In this document: piece by piece, positions 8,593-15,978 of the stretch
Layout: the number at the start of each line of letters is the position of its first letter
Position numbering within the stretch: the first letter of the stretch is position 1
Source: Actinospineispora acaciae DSM 45401
GTDB lineage: Bacteria > Actinomycetota > Actinomycetes > Mycobacteriales > Pseudonocardiaceae
Direction: 5' to 3'
DNA length: 64,000 bases
Assembly: GCF_000620785.1 (NCBI RefSeq)
Contig: NZ_JIAI01000001.1
Span: forward strand, 1,178,001-1,242,000
Notes under the pieces: generated by a model
Database searches by the model: none
What the model saw: only the letters and a program-made list of their open reading frames with translations
Told to the model about the DNA's origin: nothing
Translations under genes and position numbers: made by a program

Positions 8593-9749
8593 CCGACAGC
8601 CCCTACCCGGACCTCGACTGGGACGTGACCCGCTCCCGGGCGCGGCGCACCAAGCGCTGGTCGGTGTACGGGCCCGACGTGCTCGACCTCACCGTGGCCG
8701 AGATGGACCTCCCGGTCGCCGAGCCGATCATGGACGCGGTGCGGGACGCCGTCGAGCGCCAGGCGATGGGCTACCCCGTCCCGCCCGCCAGGTCCGGCCT
8801 GCCCGAGGTCGCCGCCAAGTGGCTGACCACCGTGCACGGGCTGGCCACCGAGCCCGACGGGGTGGGGCTGCTGCCGGAGCTGATGCGCGGCATCACCAAC
8901 TCGCTGCGGCTATTCACCCCGCCCGGCTCGCCGGTGGTGGTGCCGACGCCGACGTACCGCAGCTTCTTCGGCGCCATCGAGCTGGCCGACCGCGAGGCCA
9001 TCGAGGCGCCGATGGCGACCGGCCCCGACGGCTACCGCCTCGACCTGGACCGCATCGACGCCGCGCTGGCCGCCGGCGCCCGCTGCGTGCTGCTCTGCCA
9101 CCCGGCGAACCCGGTCGGGCGGGTGTTCCGGCCCGACGAGCTGGCCGCGCTGGCAAGGGTGGTCGCCCGGCACGGCGCGCGCGTCATCAGCGACGAGATC
9201 CACGCACCACTGCGCTACCAGGAGGAGTTCACCCCGTACGCCGCGCTGTCCGAGGAGACCAGGGCGCACACCGTCACGCTGTTCAGCGCCAGCAAGGCCT
9301 GGAACATCCCCGGCCTGCGCGCCGGCTTCATCGCGCTGACCAACCCCGACGACCGCACCCGGTGGGCGGCCCTGCCCGGCGCCGCGACCGGCGGGATCAG
9401 CCCGCTGGGCATGGTCGGCTCGGCGGCGGCGTTCGAGCACGGCGGGCCGTGGCTGGAGCGGGCGATGGGATACCTGACAGCGAACCGCGAGCTGCTCGCC
9501 CGGCTGTTCACCGAGGCCGGGCTGGACGAGGTCTACCGCCCCTCCGAGGCGACATACCTGGCCTGGCTGGACCTGCGCCGGCTCGGCCTGGACGACCCCT
9601 CGCGCCCGCTGCTCGCCGCCGGCGTGGCGACCACACCCGGACCCGACCACGGCGCCGGCGGTGCCGGTTTCGTCCGGCTGAACTACGCCACCCAGCCCGA
9701 GGTGCTCACCGACGCCGCCGCGCGGATCGCCCGCGTGCTCTCGTCCTGA
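8589..9749 (+). CDS. PLP-dependent aminotransferase/C-S lyase of the MalY/PatB type
   Basis: 386 residues, fold-type I PLP enzyme. It begins DLTVAEMDLPVAEPIMDAV, the signature of the MalY/PatB cystathionine beta-lyase group, and has CHPANPVGRVF, ISDEIHAPL (Asp for the pyridine nitrogen) and the Schiff-base lysine in FSASKAWNIPGLR. An Arg in GFVRLNYA near the end would bind the substrate carboxylate. Known members cleave cystathionine or other S-conjugated amino acids, and some act as aminotransferases. It overlaps the permease stop by 4 bp, so the imported substrate is probably its substrate. Confidence 0.88.
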   Translation: MTDSPYPDLDWDVTRSRARRTKRWSVYGPDVLDLTVAEMDLPVAEPIMDAVRDAVERQAMGYPVPPARSGLPEVAAKWLTTVHGLATEPDGVGLLPELMRGITNSLRLFTPPGSPVVVPTPTYRSFFGAIELADREAIEAPMATGPDGYRLDLDRIDAALAAGARCVLLCHPANPVGRVFRPDELAALARVVARHGARVISDEIHAPLRYQEEFTPYAALSEETRAHTVTLFSASKAWNIPGLRAGFIALTNPDDRTRWAALPGAATGGISPLGMVGSAAAFEHGGPWLERAMGYLTANRELLARLFTEAGLDEVYRPSEATYLAWLDLRRLGLDDPSRPLLAAGVATTPGPDHGAGGAGFVRLNYATQPEVLTDAAARIARVLSS

Positions 9750-9790
9750 GGCGCGCGCCTCCCCCGTCCGGCCCTGGTTTCCTGGTAGTT

Positions 9791-10534
9791 GTGCGGGACC
9801 GGGACCGGATCGGGGGTGAGGCGCCGGTGGCGAGGCAGCCCCATGGCGCGTTGCTGCTCGGGCTCACCGTGGTCGCCGCCTCGGTGGACGCGCTCAGCTT
9901 CCTGGGGCTGGGCCGTGTCTTCCCGGCGAACATGACGGGCAACACGGTGCTGCTCGGGATCGGGCTGGCGACCGGCGACCTCACCGCGGCGGCCCGGTCG
10001 GCGACCGCGCTGGGCGCGTTCGTGTTCGGTGCCGCGGTGGTGGGCGCGGTGGCGTCCGGGCACCGCCGCCGTCCCGACCGGATGCTCCTCGCCGTGGTCG
10101 CGGTCGAGGTCGTGCTGATGGCCGCGTTCGCCGGGTGGTGGCTGTGGCTTCGCGTCGACGCACCGGACGGCGCCGCCGGTTACGGCCTGATCGCGCTGGC
10201 CGGCACGACCATGGGCGCGCAGAGCGCCATGACCCGCTCGCTCGGGGTGGCCGTGTCCACCACGTACATCACCGGGACGTGGACCACCGTGAGCGCGAGC
10301 ATCGGCCCGCTGCTCGCCCGCCGGGCCGACCGCTCGCTGAAACTGCAGGCGCTGGTGGTCACCGCGTACCTGGCCACCGCCGCCGCCACCGGCCTGGCCT
10401 ACCGGTTCCTCGCGGCCGCCGCCACCTTCCTACCGCTGGCCATCCTGGCGCTCGTACTGATCGCCGCCGCGACCCGGTACTGGATCTCCCGCCGCGGACA
10501 AGGTCGGTCCGTTACCCAAGACAGGACCCCGTGA
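9791..10534 (+). CDS. DUF1275 (YoaK-family) membrane protein
   Basis: 247 residues from GTG 9791, with six hydrophobic stretches. Landmarks of the family are AASVDALSFLGLGRVFPANM, TGNTVLLGIGLA and MGAQSAMTRSLG...TTYITGTWT. The function of the family is not established; it is usually annotated as a permease-like or stress-linked membrane protein. There is a 41-bp gap from the PLP enzyme gene, so it may be read through from that operon. Its TGA stop lies inside the left arm of the hairpin at 10529-10572. Confidence 0.8.
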   Translation: MRDRDRIGGEAPVARQPHGALLLGLTVVAASVDALSFLGLGRVFPANMTGNTVLLGIGLATGDLTAAARSATALGAFVFGAAVVGAVASGHRRRPDRMLLAVVAVEVVLMAAFAGWWLWLRVDAPDGAAGYGLIALAGTTMGAQSAMTRSLGVAVSTTYITGTWTTVSASIGPLLARRADRSLKLQALVVTAYLATAAATGLAYRFLAAAATFLPLAILALVLIAAATRYWISRRGQGRSVTQDRTP

Positions 10535-10572
10535 GTGGTTAGCGTTGCTATGACGACGCTAACCACTCACGG
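10529..10572 (+). terminator. Perfect 17-bp hairpin overlapping the DUF1275 stop codon
   Basis: Arms ccgtgagtggttagcgt (10529-10545) and acgctaaccactcacgg (10556-10572) are exact reverse complements with a 10-nt loop. There is no T-tract after it, as is normal for actinomycete terminators. The stem contains the TGA of the preceding gene and lies between that gene and the convergent MFS/MaoC genes, so bidirectional termination is the simplest role. Confidence 0.75.
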
Positions 10573-10654
10573 ATCCTGACCTGCGGATACGGCGGAGCGT
10601 GGCCGTCCGGCGGCTGTTGCGCGTCGAGGGTTTAAGAATGCAACGTTACGAACG

Positions 10655-10792
10655 TCATTGGCGGTAAGTCCTGTGCAGCGGGTTGCGGTCGCCGCTGATC
10701 GCGGTGAACGCGGTGATGTCCTCGTCGGTGACGGTGCGGGACAGCTCGGCGGTCTCGCCCACCGCCGGCATCCGTTGCGTCCATGTGCTCAT
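10655..10792 (-). pseudogene. Truncated MaoC-like (R)-hydratase fragment
   Basis: 45 residues only. The segment VTDEDITAFTAISGDRNPLH is the N-terminal strand and hydratase motif start (ISGD.NPLH) of MaoC-type enoyl-CoA hydratases, which are normally about 130-150 residues. After NPLH the frame reads RTYRQ and stops, and no other frame downstream continues the family, so the rest is deleted rather than frameshifted. Its ATG overlaps the stop of the upstream MFS gene by 4 bp, so it was once the second gene of that operon. The fragment keeps the catalytic Asp and His region but not the fold. Confidence 0.65.
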
Positions 10793-11988
10793 CTGGCCTC
10801 CTTCGACACGGCGGACCGGGCGCCGAGGGCTCGCATTGCGAGCGCGCCGACCACCGGGCCCGGCGCGAGGAGCAGGAACGCGTAGCGCCAGCCGGTCACG
10901 GCGGCGAGCAGGGGTACGAGCTGGATGCTGATCACGGTCAGGGCGAAGCCGATGGCGGTCTGCGCCGTCAGCGCGGTGCCGATGAAGCGCTGGTCGGCGG
11001 CCTCGCTCAGGGCCGTCGAGAACACCCCGGAGTCGGCGATCACGGACGCCCCCCACACCAGGCAGAAGGCCACCAGCACCACCGGCCCCGCCCGGAACGC
11101 CAGCGGTGAGAGCAGGCAGCACGCCCCGCTGACGACCAGGGCGGTGACCGCCGCGACCGAGCGGCCGTAGCGGTCCGCCGCCCACCCGCCGGCCAGGCAC
11201 CCGGCCGCCCCCGCCACCCCGATCGCGACGAACACGACGACGCCGGTGGAGGCCGGCAAGGAGCGGCCGGACGCGGCGGCGAGCAGGAACGTCGGGATCC
11301 AGGTCCACAGCGCGTAGAGCTCCCACATGTGCCCGAAGTAGGCCAGGTTGGCCAGCCGAGGGCCGCGCTGGGTGAACATCGTCAGCGCGTAGCGGGCGTT
11401 CGTCACCGGCGCGGCGGCGGCCAGGTACGGACCCGGCCTGACCACCGTGGCCGCGACCGCCGCCCCCAGGACGCCGACCACCGCCGCGGCCACCAGGACC
11501 CCGCGCCAGGGCAGCTCGCCGAGCCCGCCGATCAGGTGGGGCAGCGCCGAGCCGAGGGTGAGTGCCCCCACCAGGATCCCCAGCGCGCGCCCGCGCGCCG
11601 CCGGCGGCGCCCACGACGCCATCAGCTTCATCCCGACCGGGTACACCCCCGCGAGGAACACCCCGGTCAGGAACCGCAGCGCCACCGCGCCGCCCATGCC
11701 GTCCGCGAACAGCGCCACCAACACCGTGCACCCCGCCGCGGCGGCCGCGCAGGCGGCCAGCAGCCGGTGCGGGCGGAGGCGGTCCGCGAGGTTGAACGCC
11801 GTGGACCCGACCGCGCCTGCGACGAAGCCCAGCTGGACGGCGCCGGTCAACCACACGGCCGCCGAGGCGCCGATGCCCCACTCCCGGCTCACGCTCGGCA
11901 CCACCGCCGAGATCGAGAACCACACGGCGAGACCGAACACCTGGACCAGCGCAACGGCGGCCCGCTGAACCCCGGCGGTCAACATCAC
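10789..11988 (-). CDS. MFS transporter
   Basis: 399 residues, 12 predicted membrane segments. The N-terminal half shows VFGLAVWFSISAVVPSVSRE and the loop 2-3 region NLADRLRPHRLL; a second-half equivalent is AGGWAADRYGRSVAA. Similar proteins are annotated as cyanate/nitrate-type or general MFS permeases, and the substrate cannot be inferred. It is divergent from the PucR-type regulator at 12078 (89 bp) and is followed with 4-bp overlap by the truncated MaoC-like gene. Confidence 0.83.
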   Translation of the reverse strand: MMLTAGVQRAAVALVQVFGLAVWFSISAVVPSVSREWGIGASAAVWLTGAVQLGFVAGAVGSTAFNLADRLRPHRLLAACAAAAAGCTVLVALFADGMGGAVALRFLTGVFLAGVYPVGMKLMASWAPPAARGRALGILVGALTLGSALPHLIGGLGELPWRGVLVAAAVVGVLGAAVAATVVRPGPYLAAAAPVTNARYALTMFTQRGPRLANLAYFGHMWELYALWTWIPTFLLAAASGRSLPASTGVVVFVAIGVAGAAGCLAGGWAADRYGRSVAAVTALVVSGACCLLSPLAFRAGPVVLVAFCLVWGASVIADSGVFSTALSEAADQRFIGTALTAQTAIGFALTVISIQLVPLLAAVTGWRYAFLLLAPGPVVGALAMRALGARSAVSKEAR

Positions 11989-12077
11989 GCGGCGAAGCTA
12001 GGTCCGCGCGGCCACCCAGGTCATTGCGGATAACGAAGAGACGATCCGGGGTTTGTTTCGGAAGCTACAGTGCTCGA

Positions 12078-13310
12078 ATGGCAGCCACACCGGAGTCGCG
12101 GCGGCAGGACGTCCTGCGCCAGGTGCTGGCGCGCCGCCACGAGCTGGCCCGGCACCTCGTCGAGGAGTACCGCACGGTCGTCCCCGAGTACCGGGACCTG
12201 CCCGAGGCCGTGCTCACCCGCGACGTCACCGAGTCCGCGGTGTTCAACATCGAGCAGCTCGTGCGCGCGTTCCGGGACCGGGTCGAGGAGCCGATCGACG
12301 AGGACGAGTGGCTGCGCCGCAGCGCCACCCGCCGGGTGCACCAGCAGGTGAGCCTGCCGTCGCTGCTGCGGACCTTCCGGCTGTGGGGCAACCACCTGTG
12401 GCGGACCATGGCCGAGCTGGCCGGGGACGACGAGGTCGGACGGGCGCTGGCCATCGACATGGCCGGCGAGGTGATGTCCTATGTGGACCGGGTGTCGGCG
12501 GCGGTCACCGAGGCGTACATCCGCGAGTCCTCGATGGTCTCCACCGACGGGTTCGCCCTGCGGGCCGACGTGCTGGAGACGCTGCTGCGCGGCGAGCCGG
12601 TGAACGAGCGTGCCCGCCGGCAGAGCGCGGTGCTCGCGGTGAACCTGCGTGCCCGGCTGGTCGTCGTGGTCATCCAGCTGCCCCGGCGCGACGACGAGTT
12701 CTCCGGCGCCCGGGCCGCGATGCGCGTCGCCAGGGACACCCTCGCGCCGCTGTCCAGGAACTGCCTGGTCGGCGCCAGGGACACCGAGGTCGTCTGCATC
12801 TGTACGGCCGAGACCGACGAGGACGTGCGCGAGCTGGCCCTGGCCGCCGACAAGCTGGTGGCCTCCGGGCGGGGTTGGACGGTGGGCCTGGGCCGGGCGC
12901 ACCACGGGCTGCCGGGCGTGCGCAGGTCCTACGCCGAGGGCCGCGAGGCCGCCGACCTGGGCTCCTCGACCCGCCAGCCCGGGCGCGCGATCAGGTTCGC
13001 CGACGTGCTGCTCGACCAGATACTGCGCGGCACCCAGCACACCGACGCGCTGCTGGAGGAGACGGTGCGCCCGCTCACCGAGTACGACGAGCGCAGGCGC
13101 GCCGAGCTGCTGGCGACGCTGCGCGCCTACGTCACGTCCGGGTTCAACCTGACGAAGGCGGCGGCCCGGCTGTCGGTCAACCCCAACACCGTCGTCTACC
13201 GGCTGCGCCGCATCCACGCGCTCACCGGGCGCGACCCGGCCGTCGTCGACGACCTGCTGCTGCTCGCGCTCGGGCTGCGGCTGCACGACACCACCGCGCC
13301 GCTGGCCTGA
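12078..13310 (+). CDS. PucR/CdaR-family regulator of the carboxylate cassette
   Basis: 410 residues from ATG 12078. The C-terminal helix-turn-helix is in FNLTKAAARLSVNPNTVVYR followed by LRRIHALTGRDP. The central region resembles a CdaR GGDEF-like domain, and the N-terminal 170 residues are the RsbT/SchA-type helical region common in actinomycete members. It lies between a divergent MFS gene and, 111 bp downstream on its own strand, the symporter-acyl-CoA gene set. It is the obvious candidate activator of that set. Confidence 0.87.
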   Translation: MAATPESRRQDVLRQVLARRHELARHLVEEYRTVVPEYRDLPEAVLTRDVTESAVFNIEQLVRAFRDRVEEPIDEDEWLRRSATRRVHQQVSLPSLLRTFRLWGNHLWRTMAELAGDDEVGRALAIDMAGEVMSYVDRVSAAVTEAYIRESSMVSTDGFALRADVLETLLRGEPVNERARRQSAVLAVNLRARLVVVVIQLPRRDDEFSGARAAMRVARDTLAPLSRNCLVGARDTEVVCICTAETDEDVRELALAADKLVASGRGWTVGLGRAHHGLPGVRRSYAEGREAADLGSSTRQPGRAIRFADVLLDQILRGTQHTDALLEETVRPLTEYDERRRAELLATLRAYVTSGFNLTKAAARLSVNPNTVVYRLRRIHALTGRDPAVVDDLLLLALGLRLHDTTAPLA

Positions 13311-13421
13311 CCCTTCGCGGATATCGCGAGTTCTCACGGTCAAAGTTCTCGCAATTCCTCATGTCGCCGGCTGCCCGCCGGCCTTAGCGTTCCGACGCCT
13401 CGACTCATAGGAGAGTCCACA

Positions 13422-13634
13422 ATGGGTGAGAACGCACTCAAGCTCACGGTCTCGGCCGCGTTGATCGCGATCCCGGTCGGCCTCGGGCTCGCCGTCCCGC
13501 TCTACCAGCGCACGGAGCCCACGCTCGGCGGCATCCCGTTCTTCTACTGGTTCCAGATGGCCATGGCCGTGCTCGCGGCCGTCGGCACCGGCACCGTCTA
13601 CCGGCTGCTGTTCACCGGCGAGGACGACGGATGA
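13422..13634 (+). CDS. DUF3311 small membrane protein, symporter partner
   Basis: 70 residues with two hydrophobic helices (LTVSAALIAIPVGLGLAVPL and WFQMAMAVLAAVGTGTVYRL) joined by a short loop with GGIPFFYWF, the DUF3311 pattern. Such proteins sit directly upstream of sodium:solute symporters of the MctP type and are presumed accessory subunits. Here the stop overlaps the symporter start by 4 bp (ATGA). A good ribosome site (aggag) precedes the ATG by about 8 nt. Confidence 0.8.
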   Translation: MGENALKLTVSAALIAIPVGLGLAVPLYQRTEPTLGGIPFFYWFQMAMAVLAAVGTGTVYRLLFTGEDDG

Positions 13635-15226
13635 GCTTCAACGCCGTCACGTTCGCCGTCTTCGTCGCGCTGTTGCTGCTGATCACTGGGATGGGTTTCG
13701 TGGCGTCCAGGTGGCGGCGCGCCACGGGCGGCAACGAGCTGGACGAATGGGCGCTGGGCGGCCGCGCGTTCGGGCCGTTCGTCACCTGGTTCCTGCTGGG
13801 CGGCGACCTGTACAGCGCGTACACCCTCATCGCGGTCCCGGCGGCGGTGTTCAGCATGGGGGCGTTCGGGTTCTACTCGATCCCCAACGCCATCGTGCTG
13901 TACGCGCTGGGGTTCCTGTTCCTGCCCAAGCTGGTCGCGCTGGCGCACCGGCGCGGGTACGTCACCCTGACCGACTTCGTCAACGACAGGTTCGGCTCCC
14001 GGGCGCTGGGGCTGGCGATCACGCTCACCGGCCTGCTGGCGACGCTGCCGTACCTCGCGCTGCAGCTGGTCGGGCTGGAGGTCATCTTCGGCTCGCTGGG
14101 CATCGGCGGGTCGGCGGCCACGAACTGGTTCCTGCGTGACCTGCCGCTGCTGGTGGCGTTCGGCGTGCTGGCCGCCTACACGTACTCCTCGGGGCTGCGG
14201 GCGCCGGCGCTGATCGCGTTCGTCAAGGACGGCCTCACGTATGTCGTGGTGATCGCGGCGGTCGTGGTCATCCCGATCAGGCTCGGCGGGTTCGGCGCGA
14301 TCTTCGGCGGTGCGTCCGACGCGCTGCGGGCTGGGGCCACAGCGGCCGCGGCGCCGCCCAACCTGGACCCGGCCGTCGCCGTGAACCCGAGCGTCTACCT
14401 GACGCTCGCCCTCGGCTCCGGGATGGCGTTCTTCCTCTACCCGCACGCGATCACCGGCGTGTTCGCCTCCCGGGGCGCGAAGACCGTCCGCCGCAACATG
14501 TCGGTGCTGCCGGTCTACACGGTGCTGCTCGGGTTCGTGGCGCTGCTCGGCGTCATGGCGCTCGCGGCGGGGATCAAGCCCGTCGGCGGCAACCCGCAGT
14601 ACGCGGTGCCCCAGCTGCTGGCCCAGATGTTCCCGCCCTGGTTCGTCGGGCTGGCCTTCGCCGCGATCGCGATGAGCGCGCTGGTGCCCGCCGCGATCAT
14701 GGCCATCGCCGCCGGGAACCTGGTCAGCCGCAACCTCTACCGCCAGTTCGCCCGCCGGCCGGTGAGCGTCGAGTCCGAGACGCGGGTGTCCAAGGTCGTG
14801 TCGGTGCTGGTGAAGGTCGGCGCCCTGGTGTTCGTGCTGACCCTGGACACGAGGTTTGCGCTGAACCTGCAGCTCCTCGGCGGCATCTGGATCCTGCAGA
14901 CCCTGCCGGCCGTGCTGTTCGGGCTGTTCACCACGCGGTTCGCGGACCGCCGCGCGCTGCTCGCCGGGCTGCTGGCCGGCGTCGCGTACGGGACATGGGC
15001 CGCGTACCAGGTGAAGACCGCGAGCGGCGCCCCGTTCGGCGGGTCCACCGCCGTCGCCTACCCGCTGACCAGCCCGATCTACATCGCCATCTCGGCGCTG
15101 GTGCTCAACCTACTGGTGACCGTCGTGGGCAGCGTGCTGGCCAGGGCCGTCCCGCCGACCAGAAGAAGGGAGAGACAGTGCCTCCAGGAATCCGTGTCCG
15201 TGACCGGGACGCCGTCCGCGTCCTGA
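13631..15226 (+). CDS. Sodium:solute symporter (SSS family), probable monocarboxylate importer
   Basis: 531 residues with about 13 hydrophobic segments. Family landmarks are DEWALGGRAFGPFVTWFLLG, YSAYTLIAVPAAVFSMGAFG, and the LeuT-fold region with AIAMSALVPAAIMAIAAGNL and VSRNLYRQF. The DUF3311 partner and the downstream acyl-CoA genes fit an MctP-like importer of short carboxylates. The last 49 nt overlap the start of the crotonase gene, giving a polar C-terminal tail. Substrate assignment is inference from context. Confidence 0.85.
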   Translation: MSFNAVTFAVFVALLLLITGMGFVASRWRRATGGNELDEWALGGRAFGPFVTWFLLGGDLYSAYTLIAVPAAVFSMGAFGFYSIPNAIVLYALGFLFLPKLVALAHRRGYVTLTDFVNDRFGSRALGLAITLTGLLATLPYLALQLVGLEVIFGSLGIGGSAATNWFLRDLPLLVAFGVLAAYTYSSGLRAPALIAFVKDGLTYVVVIAAVVVIPIRLGGFGAIFGGASDALRAGATAAAAPPNLDPAVAVNPSVYLTLALGSGMAFFLYPHAITGVFASRGAKTVRRNMSVLPVYTVLLGFVALLGVMALAAGIKPVGGNPQYAVPQLLAQMFPPWFVGLAFAAIAMSALVPAAIMAIAAGNLVSRNLYRQFARRPVSVESETRVSKVVSVLVKVGALVFVLTLDTRFALNLQLLGGIWILQTLPAVLFGLFTTRFADRRALLAGLLAGVAYGTWAAYQVKTASGAPFGGSTAVAYPLTSPIYIAISALVLNLLVTVVGSVLARAVPPTRRRERQCLQESVSVTGTPSAS

Positions 15227-15978
15227 CCATCGACAACCCGGCCAAGCGCAACGCCTTCTCCGGGGAGATGGCCCCTTCACTGCTGCGCGAGCTGGACCGC
15301 GCGGACGCCGACCCGGCGGTGCGCGTGATCGTCGTGACCGGCGCCGAGGGGGCGTTCTCCTCCGGGCACGACCTGCGCGAGGTGCTGGACGACCCGGAGA
15401 CGGCCGGCGACCCGGTCGCGAACGCGGCGTTCACCCGGCCCGCCGAGATCCGGACGCCGGTGATCGCGGCGGTGGACGGCCCCGCCTACGCGGCGGGGTT
15501 CATCCTGGCGCTGAACTGCGACCTGCGGGTGGCGTCGCCGGGCGCCCGGTTCTGCGCGGTTGGGGCGGCGATCGGGCTGGTGCCGGTGGGTGGGCAGCTG
15601 AGCAGGCTGCTCGGGGTGGTCGGCTATCCGGTGGCGTTTCGGTGGCTGGCCACGGCGGCCCCGTTCGACGCGGCCGAGGCGCTGCGGCACGGGTTCGTCA
15701 CCGAGGTCCACGACGACGCGCTGGACGGGGCGCTGGCGCTCGCCGGGTCCATCGCCGCCGTGTCCCCCGCCGTGGTGGCGGCGATCAAGGCCGGGCTGGC
15801 GCACACCCTGTCGGACGGGTTGGACGCCGGCCGTGCCGCCGAGCCTGCGCTGGCGGCGGTGGTCCGCGAGCTGCCGGACGGGGCCGAAGGGGTCGAGTCG
15901 TTCCTCCAGCGGCGCCCGCCCGCCTACCCGGACCCGCCGGAGGACCTGCACCGACGGCTCGGCGAGGTGCTGGCGTGA
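15178..15978 (+). CDS. Crotonase-superfamily protein lacking the hydratase glutamates
   Basis: 266 residues from GTG 15178, preceded by a strong ribosome site (gaaggga) inside the symporter gene. The enoyl-CoA hydratase/isomerase fold is clear: LTIDNPAKRNAFS, the first oxyanion-hole segment SSGHDLRE (about 61-68), and AAVDGPAYAAGFILALNCDL. By alignment to rat hydratase the two catalytic glutamates fall at I109 and G129, so simple hydration is doubtful. Decarboxylation, thioester hydrolysis or isomerisation are open alternatives, as known in this superfamily. The start of the next gene overlaps as GTGA. Confidence 0.82.
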   Translation: MPPGIRVRDRDAVRVLTIDNPAKRNAFSGEMAPSLLRELDRADADPAVRVIVVTGAEGAFSSGHDLREVLDDPETAGDPVANAAFTRPAEIRTPVIAAVDGPAYAAGFILALNCDLRVASPGARFCAVGAAIGLVPVGGQLSRLLGVVGYPVAFRWLATAAPFDAAEALRHGFVTEVHDDALDGALALAGSIAAVSPAVVAAIKAGLAHTLSDGLDAGRAAEPALAAVVRELPDGAEGVESFLQRRPPAYPDPPEDLHRRLGEVLA

